Below, one piece after another: positions 34,569 to 42,402 of a stretch of 64,000 bases of DNA. Every line of letters begins with the position of its first letter. Positions within the stretch are counted from its first letter, which is position 1. Origin of the DNA: Mycobacterium paraffinicum (GTDB lineage Bacteria > Actinomycetota > Actinomycetes > Mycobacteriales > Mycobacteriaceae); contig NZ_MPNT01000020.1 in assembly GCF_001907675.1 (NCBI RefSeq), positions 40,529-104,528 of the forward strand, written 5' to 3'. The translations under genes were made by a program, and so were the position numbers. Under the pieces are notes generated by a model. It was not told the origin of the DNA, did no database searches, and worked only from the letters and a program-made list of their open reading frames with translations.

Positions 34569-35396
34569 TCAGCCAACAAATCTGAGGTCGCCGATGGTGT
34601 TGCTGGCCACCAGCGCGATGTAGAAGTCGGTGAGCATCAGGGTGCCCAGCGTGACCCAGGCGTACAGCTTGTGTCGGGTGTTGATCTTGCTGACCTGGGT
34701 CCAGATCCAGTACCGCACAGGGTGCTTGGAGAAGTGCTTGAGCCGCCCGCCGGTGACGTGCCGGCAGGAATGGCAGGACAGCGTGTAGACCCACAGCATG
34801 ATGACGTTGCCGACCATGATCAGGTTGCCCAGGCCGAACCCGAAGCCGTGCGGCCCGGAGTCGGAGTGGAAACCGATGATCGCGTCGTAGGTGTTGATCA
34901 CCGAGATGATGCCGGCAATGTAGAAGAAGTAGCGGTGGGTGTTCTGGACGATCAGCGGGAACCTGGTCTCGCCCGTGTAGTGGACGCGCGGTTCGGCCAC
35001 CGCGCAGGCACTGGGCGACTGCCACACCGTGCGGTAGTAGGCGCCGCGGTAGTAGTAGCAGGTGAGCCGGAACAGCAGCAGGAACGGCAGCGTCAGCGCC
35101 GCGTACGGCAACCACCACACGTCCGGCAGGATCTGCGGCCAGAAGTCGCCGGCCTCGCCGCACGCCTTGCTCACGCAGGGTGAGTAGAACGGCGTCAGGT
35201 AGTGGTACTTGGGGACGAAGAAGTAATCCTGCTGGAACGCGCGCACGGTCGCGTAGATAACGAACGCGGCGAAGCCCAGGTCGATCCGCAGCGGCGACAT
35301 CCACCACCGGTCGGTGCGCAGGGTGCGTTGCGGGATGCGGGCGCGCGTGGGTGAAAAGACACCTGACGCAGGACGGTTCGCCGTGGGTGCGCTCAT
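34569..35396 (-). CDS. sdhC: succinate dehydrogenase membrane anchor, fused Sdh1 type
   Basis: The 275-residue protein matches Rv0249c. Five or so hydrophobic segments (residues about 38-55, 95-112, 155-175, 190-207, 245-265) form a single anchor that replaces the usual SdhC/SdhD pair. A cysteine/histidine cluster C208-H209-S-C211-R-H213 lies at the end of the fourth segment, and C74/C79 sit in the first loop. From memory, the mycobacterial Sdh1 anchor is reported to hold an unusual membrane Rieske-type cluster, and this Cys/His cluster is compatible. It heads the operon and would accept electrons from SdhB and pass them to menaquinone. Confidence 0.88.
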   Translation of the reverse strand: MSAPTANRPASGVFSPTRARIPQRTLRTDRWWMSPLRIDLGFAAFVIYATVRAFQQDYFFVPKYHYLTPFYSPCVSKACGEAGDFWPQILPDVWWLPYAALTLPFLLLFRLTCYYYRGAYYRTVWQSPSACAVAEPRVHYTGETRFPLIVQNTHRYFFYIAGIISVINTYDAIIGFHSDSGPHGFGFGLGNLIMVGNVIMLWVYTLSCHSCRHVTGGRLKHFSKHPVRYWIWTQVSKINTRHKLYAWVTLGTLMLTDFYIALVASNTIGDLRFVG

Positions 35397-35484
35397 CTAG
35401 TGTTCCTCTTCGAACGGGCTGTTGGTCGAAGGGTACACAGAGAGCACCCCCTGGATTCCGGGGGGCTTGTGTTGTCCGGGGTTG

Positions 35485-35781
35485 TCAGGACCTGCTGTGA
35501 CCCCCGACACCCTCGTCGTCGACATCGCGCCAGAAGTCGCTGTCGTACTGGGTGTCGGGAATGACGATCTTGTCGCCGGACTGCTGCACGGTGGCGCGCG
35601 CCAAATCCAGTTCGGACACATCGGTGTCGAGCAGTTCGACGTCGGACAGGATCCGGTCGGCGTCGATCACGATCCGCCGCATCGCCGGGCTGTCGCCGTA
35701 GCGACTCTTCAACGAGCCCACGCACCTCCGCAGGCCGCCGATGAGGTCGTGCAGTTCGGCGAGTTCGGTCGTGGTGCTCAA
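35485..35781 (-). CDS. conserved hypothetical protein (Rv0250c-like)
   Basis: The 98-residue protein is similar in length and position to Rv0250c (97). It is highly charged and mostly helical: S-T-T-T-E-L-A-E-L-H-D-L-I-G-G-L-R-R-C near the start, I-V-I-D-A-D-R-I-L-S-D-V-E in the middle, and an acidic S-D-F-W-R-D-V-D-D-E tail. ATG 35781 overlaps no ORF upstream. It lies 88 bases upstream of the sdh anchor gene on the same strand and could be cotranscribed with the Sdh1 operon. No function is known. Confidence 0.85.
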   Translation of the reverse strand: MSTTTELAELHDLIGGLRRCVGSLKSRYGDSPAMRRIVIDADRILSDVELLDTDVSELDLARATVQQSGDKIVIPDTQYDSDFWRDVDDEGVGGHSRS

Positions 35782-36269
35782 CGGATCTCCTCGGGCAGGC
35801 GGTGTTACGGATCACAGTACGCTTTTGAATACTATCCACCGCACAGCCCGGATGTCAGACGGAATGCTTGGTGGCGACCGAGGAGCAAACTCCTCATCGG
35901 CGGTCAAACCGCCGCGGCGCGCCACGGCGCTGCCCGTTCGCCGCCGGGGCAGCGGCAGCCACCCGCTAACAGATCCCTCGGCAAACCGGACGGGCGGGGG
36001 ATGTCGTTCGACGACGTGCTGGCGGCCCGGAAAAAGAGGGGCTCAGATCACGATCGCCGTCGAGGCCCGGTGTCGGTGGGCATCGAATCCGGCTACGGGC
36101 GCTGGGCCCGGCGAGCTGCCCCTGCCGGTCGACGCGATCGCGCTGACCGATCGGGACAGCCCGGCGACAGTCGCGCAGCTGGGTGCCGCGCGACTCAACT
36201 CGAGTGGAATCCGCTGTGCGGCAAGCGAACCCGGGGGGTCAACGGCCCCGCCGGATCGCTGCCTATCCC
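35782..36269. other. 488-base stretch without a supported gene
   Basis: No ORF with convincing coding character is present. A short frame from 36001 (M-S-F-D-D-V-L-A-A-R-K-K-R-G) lacks family similarity and runs into the hsp20 antisense. GTTACGGATCACAGTACG near 35803-35820 lies just upstream of the Rv0250c-like gene and may hold its promoter. The remainder looks like ordinary high-GC non-coding or decayed sequence; nothing more can be supported. Confidence 0.5.
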
Positions 36270-36710
36270 CTACTTGGTGATCTCGATGCGCTGCGCCTGG
36301 TTTCCGGCGTACGCGCCGGCCACCCGCACGGTCAGCACGCCGGCGTCATACGAGGCCGTGATGGCGTCCCCGGTGACGTGGGCCGGCAGCTGGAACGAGC
36401 GACGGAAGGAGCCGTACCGGACCTCCCGCAGCGTGCGCCCGTGCTTCTCCTCGGCGTGCTCGTCGCGGCGTTCGCCGTGGATCACGAGCCGGCCGCGGTC
36501 GACCTCGACATTGACGTCCTTCTCGACGTCGACACCGGGGAGCTCGACCCGTACGACCGCGTCGTCGCCGTCCTTGACGATCTCGGCGGAGGGGCTGAAA
36601 CCGCTGGTGGCTGGCTTGTACCAGTCCGCAGCGGCGGCCGGGCCGAAGAAGTCGCGCAACCACCGGTCGGTGTTCCAGGCCGGCCGCGACCACAATGCGA
36701 CGTTACTCAT
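36270..36710 (-). CDS. hsp: small heat-shock protein, HSP20/alpha-crystallin
   Basis: The 146-residue protein matches Rv0251c (Hsp/Acr2). The alpha-crystallin domain spans about residues 45-138, with V-R-V-E-L-P-G-V-D, R-L-V-I-H-G-E-R and the signature D-A-G-V-L-T-V-R-V-A-G. It acts as an ATP-independent chaperone that holds unfolding proteins under stress. ATG 36710 has a GGAGAT ribosome site. In M. tuberculosis this gene is induced by heat and oxidative stress through SigE/SigH and HspR. A possible GGAAC-N19-GTT promoter lies at 36814-36788. It is divergent from nirB with a palindrome-rich promoter region. Confidence 0.93.
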   Translation of the reverse strand: MSNVALWSRPAWNTDRWLRDFFGPAAAADWYKPATSGFSPSAEIVKDGDDAVVRVELPGVDVEKDVNVEVDRGRLVIHGERRDEHAEEKHGRTLREVRYGSFRRSFQLPAHVTGDAITASYDAGVLTVRVAGAYAGNQAQRIEITK

Positions 36711-36785
36711 GGCGATCTCCTTGTGCTTCCTTGAGCTTTGTTGTGGATTTGCTGTGTCCGGCGCCCTTCCGGCCGGCTGTAAGGA

Positions 36786-36814
36786 GAAACATGAGTCGAC
36801 CACGCTAAAGTTCC
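36786..36814 (-). promoter_or_regulatory. possible SigE/SigH-type promoter for hsp20
   Basis: On the minus strand GGAAC (36814-36810) and GTT (36790-36788) are separated by 19 bases, close to the ECF-sigma consensus GGAAC-N17-19-GTT. It would start transcription about 75 bases before the hsp20 ATG. The match is partial and not tested. Confidence 0.3.
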
Positions 36815-36821
36815 ACCAAGG

Positions 36822-36865
36822 CGTTCGCCGTGGGCGAACGAATATTCACAGGGCTCCCTGTGAAT
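36822..36865. promoter_or_regulatory. two adjacent perfect palindromes between hsp20 and nirB
   Basis: CGTTCGCC-GTG-GGCGAACG (36822-36840, 8-bp arms) is followed three bases later by ATTCACAGGG-CT-CCCTGTGAAT (36844-36865, 10-bp arms). They sit 112-155 bases upstream of hsp20 and 73-116 bases upstream of nirB. They could be operators for two regulators or bind one regulator in tandem. No T-run follows, so termination is unlikely. The nirBD operon is nitrogen-regulated in mycobacteria, but neither palindrome is a clear GlnR site. Confidence 0.6.
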
Positions 36866-36937
36866 TGTGAGATCCTCGTCATAGGACCGTCACATTGAGC
36901 GAAACCGCGGTAATTTCCCGCCGCTAACCTCAAAGCC

Positions 36938-39517
36938 ATGGCTGCAGACGGGATTTCGCGCGCGCACTGTGCGGGCCGTCACATCGTCGTAGTCGGGCAC
37001 GGCATGGTGGGGCATCGGCTGGTCGAAGCGCTGCGCGCGCGCGACACCGAGGGATTGTGGCGCATCACTGTTTTCGCCGAGGAGGCGGACGCGGCCTACG
37101 ACCGCGTCGGGCTGACCTCGTACACCGAGAGCTGGGACCGCAAGCTGCTGGCGCTGCCGGGCAACGACTACGCGGGTGACGAACAGGTTCGATTGGTACT
37201 GAACGCTCGCGTTACCGAAATCGATCGGCAAGCGAAGGCGGTGGTGACGGCCGACGGGCAGCGGCACGGCTACGACACTCTGGTCTTGGCCACCGGCTCG
37301 TACGCGTTCGTCCCGCCGGTGCCCGGCCACGACCTCCCGGCGTGCCACGTGTACCGCACGCTGGACGACCTCGACGCCATTCGGGCCGACGCCCAGCGCA
37401 CGGTCCAGGCCGGTCGCGCCCCGGCGGGTGTGGTCATCGGCGGCGGCCTGCTCGGTCTGGAAGCCGCCAATGCGCTGCGCCAGTTCGGGTTGCAGACGCA
37501 CGTCGTCGAGATGATGCCGCGTCTGATGGCCCAGCAGATCGACGAGGGCGGCGGCGCGTTGCTGGCCAAGATGATCGGTGAGCTCGGCATCGCGGTCCAC
37601 GTCGGCACCGGCACGGAGTCGATCGAAGCGATCGATCACTCGGACGGCGTCTCGTCGGTGCGGGTGCGCCTGACCGACGGCGAGGTCATCGACGCGGGGC
37701 TGGTCATCTTCGCCGCCGGCATCCGGCCGCGCGACGAGCTGGCCAGGACCGCAGGTCTGGAGCTCGCCCCGAGGGGTGGCGTGCTCACGGATTTGGCTTG
37801 CCGCACAAGCGATCCGGACATCTATGCGGTCGGTGAGGTCGCTGCGATCGAGGGCCGGTGCTACGGCCTGGTGGGTCCCGGGTACACCTCCGCCGAGGTG
37901 GTGGCCGACCGCCTGCTGGACGGTGCCGCGGAGTTCGGCGAGGCCGACCTGTCGACCAAGCTCAAGCTGCTCGGCGTCGACGTCGCCAGCTTCGGTGACG
38001 CGATGGGGGTCACCGAGAACTGCCTCGAGGTCGCCATCAACGACGCGGTCAAGCGGACCTACGCCAAGCTGGTGCTGTCCGACGACGCGAAGACCCTGCT
38101 CGGCGGTGTCCTGGTCGGCGACGCCTCGTCGTACGGGGTGCTGCGGCCGATGGTCGGCAGCGAGCTGCCGGGGGATCCGCTCGCGCTGATCGCGCCGGTG
38201 TCCGGTGAGGCGCCTGCGCTGGGAGTCGGCGCGCTGCCGGACTCCGCGCAGATCTGCTCGTGCAACAACGTCACCAAGGGCGACCTGAAGTGCGCGATCG
38301 GCAACGGCTGCGTCGACGTGCCGTCGCTCAAGTCGTGCACTGCGGCCGGCACCTCGTGTGGCTCGTGCGTGCCGCTGCTCAAGCAGTTGCTGGAAGCCGA
38401 GGGCGTGGAGCAGTCCAAGGCGCTGTGCGAGCACTTCACCCAGTCGCGCGCGGAGCTCTTCGAAATCATCTCCGCCACCGAGATCCGCACCTTTTCCGGC
38501 CTGCTGAAGCGCTTCGGCCGCGGAAAGGGTTGCGACATCTGCAAACCCGTGGTCGCGTCCATCCTGGCGTCCACCGGCTCTGAACACATCCTCGAGGGCG
38601 AGCAGGCCTCGCTGCAGGATTCCAACGACCACTTCCTGGCCAACATCCAGAAGAACGGCAGCTACTCGGTGGTGCCCCGGGTTCCCGGCGGTGACATCAA
38701 GCCCGAACACCTGATCCTGATCGGCCAGATCGCGCAGGACTTCGGGCTCTACACCAAGATCACCGGCGGTCAGCGGATCGACATGTTCGGCGCCCGGGTG
38801 GACCAGCTACCTGAGATCTGGCGACGGCTGGTCGACGGTGGCATGGAGTCCGGCCACGCCTACGGCAAGGCGCTGCGCACGGTGAAGAGCTGCGTCGGCA
38901 CCGACTGGTGCCGCTACGGCCAGCAGGATTCGGTGCAGCTCGCCATCGACCTGGAGCTGCGGTACCGGGGCCTGCGGGCGCCGCACAAGATCAAGATGGG
39001 CGTCTCGGGTTGTGCGCGGGAGTGCGCCGAAGCCCGCTCCAAGGACGTCGGCGTGATCGCCACCGAGAAGGGCTGGAACCTCTACGTCGCCGGCAACGGC
39101 GGCATGACGCCCAAGCACGCCCAGCTGCTCGCCAGCGACCTGGACACCGAAACGCTGGTTCGCTATGTCGACCGGTTCGTCATGTACTACATCCGCACCG
39201 CCGACCGGTTGCAGCGCACCGCGCCATGGGTCGATTCGCTCGAGGGCGGACTCGACCACGTGCGCGAGGTTGTCTGCGAGGACTCGCTGGGGCTGGCGCA
39301 GGAATTCGAGGCCGCCATGGAGCGGCACGTACAGAACTACAAGTGTGAATGGAAGGGCGTGCTGGACGACCCGGACAAGCTGTCGCGGTTCGTCTCGTTC
39401 GTCAACGCCCCGGGCGCCGTCGACTCGACGGTGGCGTTCACCGAGCGCGCCGGCCGCAAAATCCCTGTCTCCATTGGGATGCCGAAGATCCGTGCGGGGG
39501 TTGGAGAGGAATCATGA
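36938..39517 (+). CDS. nirB: assimilatory nitrite reductase, large subunit
   Basis: The 859-residue protein matches NirB (Rv0252). It holds N-terminal FAD and NADH-binding domains (V-V-V-G-H-G-M-V-G-H near residue 17; V-V-I-G-G-G-L-L-G-L-E), a BFD-like [2Fe-2S] domain (I-C-S-C-N-N-V-T-K-G-D and T-S-C-G-S-C), and the C-terminal sirohaem/[4Fe-4S] domain with C-V-G-T-D-W-C-R-Y-G and G-C-A-R-E-C-A-E-A. It reduces nitrite to ammonia with NADH and needs sirohaem, made with help of the chelatase encoded at 40404. The ATG at 36938 gives a length close to H37Rv. Its stop overlaps the nirD start. Confidence 0.95.
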   Translation: MAADGISRAHCAGRHIVVVGHGMVGHRLVEALRARDTEGLWRITVFAEEADAAYDRVGLTSYTESWDRKLLALPGNDYAGDEQVRLVLNARVTEIDRQAKAVVTADGQRHGYDTLVLATGSYAFVPPVPGHDLPACHVYRTLDDLDAIRADAQRTVQAGRAPAGVVIGGGLLGLEAANALRQFGLQTHVVEMMPRLMAQQIDEGGGALLAKMIGELGIAVHVGTGTESIEAIDHSDGVSSVRVRLTDGEVIDAGLVIFAAGIRPRDELARTAGLELAPRGGVLTDLACRTSDPDIYAVGEVAAIEGRCYGLVGPGYTSAEVVADRLLDGAAEFGEADLSTKLKLLGVDVASFGDAMGVTENCLEVAINDAVKRTYAKLVLSDDAKTLLGGVLVGDASSYGVLRPMVGSELPGDPLALIAPVSGEAPALGVGALPDSAQICSCNNVTKGDLKCAIGNGCVDVPSLKSCTAAGTSCGSCVPLLKQLLEAEGVEQSKALCEHFTQSRAELFEIISATEIRTFSGLLKRFGRGKGCDICKPVVASILASTGSEHILEGEQASLQDSNDHFLANIQKNGSYSVVPRVPGGDIKPEHLILIGQIAQDFGLYTKITGGQRIDMFGARVDQLPEIWRRLVDGGMESGHAYGKALRTVKSCVGTDWCRYGQQDSVQLAIDLELRYRGLRAPHKIKMGVSGCARECAEARSKDVGVIATEKGWNLYVAGNGGMTPKHAQLLASDLDTETLVRYVDRFVMYYIRTADRLQRTAPWVDSLEGGLDHVREVVCEDSLGLAQEFEAAMERHVQNYKCEWKGVLDDPDKLSRFVSFVNAPGAVDSTVAFTERAGRKIPVSIGMPKIRAGVGEES

Positions 39518-39870
39518 CACTTCTCAACGACGTTGCGGTGTGGACGACGGCCTGCGAGTACGACCGCCTGATCCCGGGTCGTGGGGTTGGCGTGCTCCTC
39601 GACGATGGCTCCCAGGCGGCGTTGTTCCGGCTGGACGACGGCGAGGTGTACGCCGTGGGCAACGTCGACCCGTTCTCCGGCGCGGCGGTGCTTTCGCGTG
39701 GCATCGTGGGGGACCGCGGGGGGCGCGTGACGGTTCAATCGCCGATCCTCAAGCAGGCCTTCTCGCTGGAAGACGGTACCTGCCTGGACGATCCGAATGT
39801 CTCGGTGCCGGTGTACCCGACGCGCGTCACCGCCGACGGCTTCGTGCAGGTCGGTCGGATCGCCGCCTAG
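39514..39870 (+). CDS. nirD: assimilatory nitrite reductase, small subunit
   Basis: The 118-residue protein equals M. tuberculosis NirD (Rv0253) in length and has the Rieske-like fold of the NirD family without the cluster cysteines (V-G-V-L-L-D-D-G-S-Q, G-N-V-D-P-F-S-G-A-A-V-L-S-R-G). Start ATG overlaps the nirB stop by four bases (ATGA). It partners NirB in the cytosol. It converges on the Rv0258c-like gene with a 4-base overlap of the stops; in H37Rv cobU, cobQ1 and PPE2 lie between, which are absent here. Confidence 0.94.
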   Translation: MTLLNDVAVWTTACEYDRLIPGRGVGVLLDDGSQAALFRLDDGEVYAVGNVDPFSGAAVLSRGIVGDRGGRVTVQSPILKQAFSLEDGTCLDDPNVSVPVYPTRVTADGFVQVGRIAA

Positions 39871-40319
39871 CGCGTGATGTCACCGACGAGGTAGCGCTGC
39901 ATCGTCGGACCGATGGCGTCGACGATCGCATCGACCGACATCGAATGCAGCGGCTCGGAGCGGATGCCGTAGCGCATGATGCCCAGACCCACCAGCTGCG
40001 AGGCGCACAGCGACGCCCGCGTGGCGGCCCTGTCGGCCCCCAGAATTTTCAGCAGGGGCCCGAAGACCGGGCCGATGAACATGCTTTGCACGGTCTCGGC
40101 GGTCTTGGCCATCCCGGTGGACGCTATCGCGCTGGCGGCGAAGGGGCCGCCGCCCGCCGCGTCCCACGTGGTGATCAGCATGCGCAACGTTTGACGGCCC
40201 ACCTGGTTGGCCCCGCCGGTGACGATCCGGTCGATGAATTCCGGTGTGCCGAACGGCAACCGCAGCATCTTGGCGACCGGGTCGAGCAGCCCACGCGACG
40301 GCTCTTCGCGACGGGGCAT
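39867..40319 (-). CDS. TetR C-terminal-like protein without DNA-binding domain (Rv0258c-like)
   Basis: The 150-residue protein resembles Rv0258c (151). It is all-helical and looks like the ligand/dimer half of a TetR regulator: I-D-R-I-V-T-G-G-A-N-Q-V-G, then A-T-R-A-S-L-C-A-S-Q-L-V-G-L-G-I-M-R-Y and S-V-D-A-I-V-D-A-I-G-P-T. No helix-turn-helix is seen in frame upstream; there is only a short start segment M-P-R-R-E-E-P-S-R. As the H37Rv orthologue is also short, this is probably a stable domain, not a fresh truncation. It could be a ligand sensor or dominant partner of a TetR; function is unknown. Confidence 0.7.
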   Translation of the reverse strand: MPRREEPSRGLLDPVAKMLRLPFGTPEFIDRIVTGGANQVGRQTLRMLITTWDAAGGGPFAASAIASTGMAKTAETVQSMFIGPVFGPLLKILGADRAATRASLCASQLVGLGIMRYGIRSEPLHSMSVDAIVDAIGPTMQRYLVGDITR

Positions 40320-40403
40320 GGTGTCAGGATCGCCGCTATCGGAACAAAGATCAAGCGTCGCCGATCGTCGGCGCGCCCACCGAACGGCGCCGTCAGGCCA
40401 TTA

Positions 40404-41183
40404 TCAGGCCGCGGAATTCGGCCGCATGACCCGGTCGTGAACCACCCGCCGCGCGCTGGATCGGCGCGATGCGTGGCCGGCGGTGCGAGCGAGGACCGGT
40501 GGCATGGCCCGGCGGAATCGATGCGCGATCAGGCGGGCGAGGCCCGGGTGGGTGCCCAGCGGCCGGCTGACCAGATCGGCGCCGCAGGCGTGCAGTCGTT
40601 CCTGGAAGAGGCCGTCGGCCAGCAGGTAGGAGGCCACCACGACGCGCGCGTCGCCGCGGCGCGCCCGGCGCCGCGCCGCCTCCACCGCCTCGGGCAGCCG
40701 CGGTTCTCCCGTCGCCGCATACGCCAGGCTCACGCGCGACCCGGTCAACGCCGACACCATCGTCGCGGTGGTGTGCAGGTCGGCGTGCGCCCGGGCGTCC
40801 GACGTGCCGGCTGCCGCCAGGATCACCGAATCGCCGGGGCGCCAACCACATTGGACCAATTGGTCGCCGACGATACGGGCGACCTGACCGCTGGGGCCCA
40901 GGGCCGGTGTGACGATGGTGTCCGGGTGCCCGCTGAGCTCGACGTGGGCCGGCAGGTCGGCGCGCACGTGGTAGCCCCGCGACAGGAACGCCGGCAGCAC
41001 GATCGCGGGACGGCCCGTGGCCCGCGCCCGCGACAGCACCTCGCTGGGGCTGGGCCCCAACACGTCGACGAACGCGACCTCCACCGGCCGCCCGATCAGC
41101 GAACTGGCCTGCGCGGCAAGGTCTTCGACCGTCGCGACGCCCTCGGGCCTGCGGGTGCCGTGCGCAACCAGGATCAGCGCCAT
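40404..41183 (-). CDS. sirohydrochlorin chelatase, CbiX/SirB-like (Rv0259c)
   Basis: The 259-residue protein matches Rv0259c and CbiX-type chelatases. The N-terminal A-L-I-L-V-A-H-G-T-R-R-P gives the conserved catalytic histidine, and the second half repeats the fold (V-I-L-A-A-A-G-T-S-D). It inserts Fe into sirohydrochlorin, supplying sirohaem for NirB, or Co for cobalamin. Its start overlaps the HemD-like gene's stop by 10 bases, so it is translated from the same transcript. The context with nirBD favours the sirohaem role. Confidence 0.88.
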   Translation of the reverse strand: MALILVAHGTRRPEGVATVEDLAAQASSLIGRPVEVAFVDVLGPSPSEVLSRARATGRPAIVLPAFLSRGYHVRADLPAHVELSGHPDTIVTPALGPSGQVARIVGDQLVQCGWRPGDSVILAAAGTSDARAHADLHTTATMVSALTGSRVSLAYAATGEPRLPEAVEAARRRARRGDARVVVASYLLADGLFQERLHACGADLVSRPLGTHPGLARLIAHRFRRAMPPVLARTAGHASRRSSARRVVHDRVMRPNSAA

Positions 41184-42325
41184 GCGGAGTCAGCCCGTTG
41201 CTCGATCGCGAGCCGGTAGCCACGCTTGACCACCGTCGCGATGATGTTCTTGTCGCCCAAAGCGGTTCGCAGCCGCAGCACCGCCGTGTCGACGGCGTGC
41301 GGGTCGTTGCTGTTGCCGGGCAGCGCGCGTAACAGGTCGGCCCGCGGGACGACGTCGCCGGGGCGTTTGGCCAGCGCGCGCAATATCCCCATCCCGGAGG
41401 GCGAGAGCACCTTGATCGACCCGTCCACCAGCACGCAGGTGCCGCGGATGTCGACCGTGTGGCCGGCCGCCCGCACGGTGCACGAACCCAGCAGCGGGAG
41501 CTCCTCGGCGACATGACGGGCCAAGGCGCCCAGGCGCATTCGCTCCGGCGATGACGTCGGCACGCCCTTTCGGATCAACGGCTTGGAGGTCACCGGGCCG
41601 ACGCACATCGCGTGCACTTCGCTGCGCAGCGCCCCCAGCAGTTGGTCCTCGACGTGCAGCTCGCGGCTGCGCTCCAGCACCGCGGCGGCCGCGGGTGCCG
41701 ACGTGAAGGTGACCGCGTCGAACTGCCGGCCGGCGATGCCCACCACGAGCTGATCGAATGTGCCGCCCAACGGTGTTGGTTTCCACCGGTACACCCGGAC
41801 GGGCACCACGTCGGCCCCCGCCAGCCGCAGGCCCCCCAGAAACTCCGGGAAGGGATCCCACGCGTCGGCGGCGCCGTGCAGCTGGACCGCCACCCGCGCG
41901 CCGGCCACCCCGGATTTTTGCAGGTATTCCAGCACCTCCTGCGAGGATTCGGAATCCGGCGACCACTCCTCGTGCAGGCCGGCGGCACGCAGCGCGCCGG
42001 TCGCCTTGGGTCCGCGCGAGACGATCCGGGCGGACGACAGGGCGGTCAGCAGCGGGGTGACCAGTCCCCACCCCTCGGCCGCAGCCAGCCAGCCCCGAAA
42101 TCCGATGCCGGTGTGCGCGACCAGAATGTCGGGCGGCTCGGCGATCAATGACTCGGTGTTGCGGTGCAGTTCGTCGTCGTCGGGCAGCGCGATCATGTTG
42201 ATCGCGGGCGCGCTGCACACCTCGGCGCCCTGGCGGCTGAGCAGCGCGCAGAGCTCCTCGGAGCGCCGGCTCGAGGTCACCGCGATGCGGTAACCGGTCA
42301 GCGGCGGGGAGTCCGGCTGGGCCAT
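41174..42325 (-). CDS. uroporphyrinogen-III synthase/winged-helix fusion regulator (Rv0260c)
   Basis: The 383-residue protein has an N-terminal HemD-like domain (G-Y-R-I-A-V-T-S-S-R-R-S-E-E-L near the start; about residues 10-265) and a C-terminal OmpR/PhoB-type winged-helix domain (G-T-C-V-L-V-D-G-S-I-K-V-L-S, then D-T-A-V-L-R-L-R and the wing V-V-K-R-G-Y-R-L). It is annotated as a regulator in H37Rv. No receiver domain is present. It could sense tetrapyrrole or act as a HemD-fold regulator of nir/nar genes. It is followed by the chelatase (10-base overlap) and preceded by narK3, 77 bases away on the same strand. Confidence 0.85.
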   Translation of the reverse strand: MAQPDSPPLTGYRIAVTSSRRSEELCALLSRQGAEVCSAPAINMIALPDDDELHRNTESLIAEPPDILVAHTGIGFRGWLAAAEGWGLVTPLLTALSSARIVSRGPKATGALRAAGLHEEWSPDSESSQEVLEYLQKSGVAGARVAVQLHGAADAWDPFPEFLGGLRLAGADVVPVRVYRWKPTPLGGTFDQLVVGIAGRQFDAVTFTSAPAAAAVLERSRELHVEDQLLGALRSEVHAMCVGPVTSKPLIRKGVPTSSPERMRLGALARHVAEELPLLGSCTVRAAGHTVDIRGTCVLVDGSIKVLSPSGMGILRALAKRPGDVVPRADLLRALPGNSNDPHAVDTAVLRLRTALGDKNIIATVVKRGYRLAIEQRADSAWR

Positions 42326-42402
42326 ATTTCCTGTGTATGCCTGTCAGATTTCCGTTGCATTACCTGGCAATTGCTTGCGCATTGCCCACAATGAGGCTGG
42401 CC

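Noticed and set aside
36001..36269. Frame M-S-F-D-D-V-L-A-A-R-K-K-R-G upstream of the hsp20 stop
   Set aside because: No supported domain and it continues into antisense of hsp20; not accepted as a gene.
36725..36745. Possible HspR HAIR half-site (CTTGAG) upstream of hsp20
   Set aside because: The second half-site ACTCAAG is not present at the required distance.
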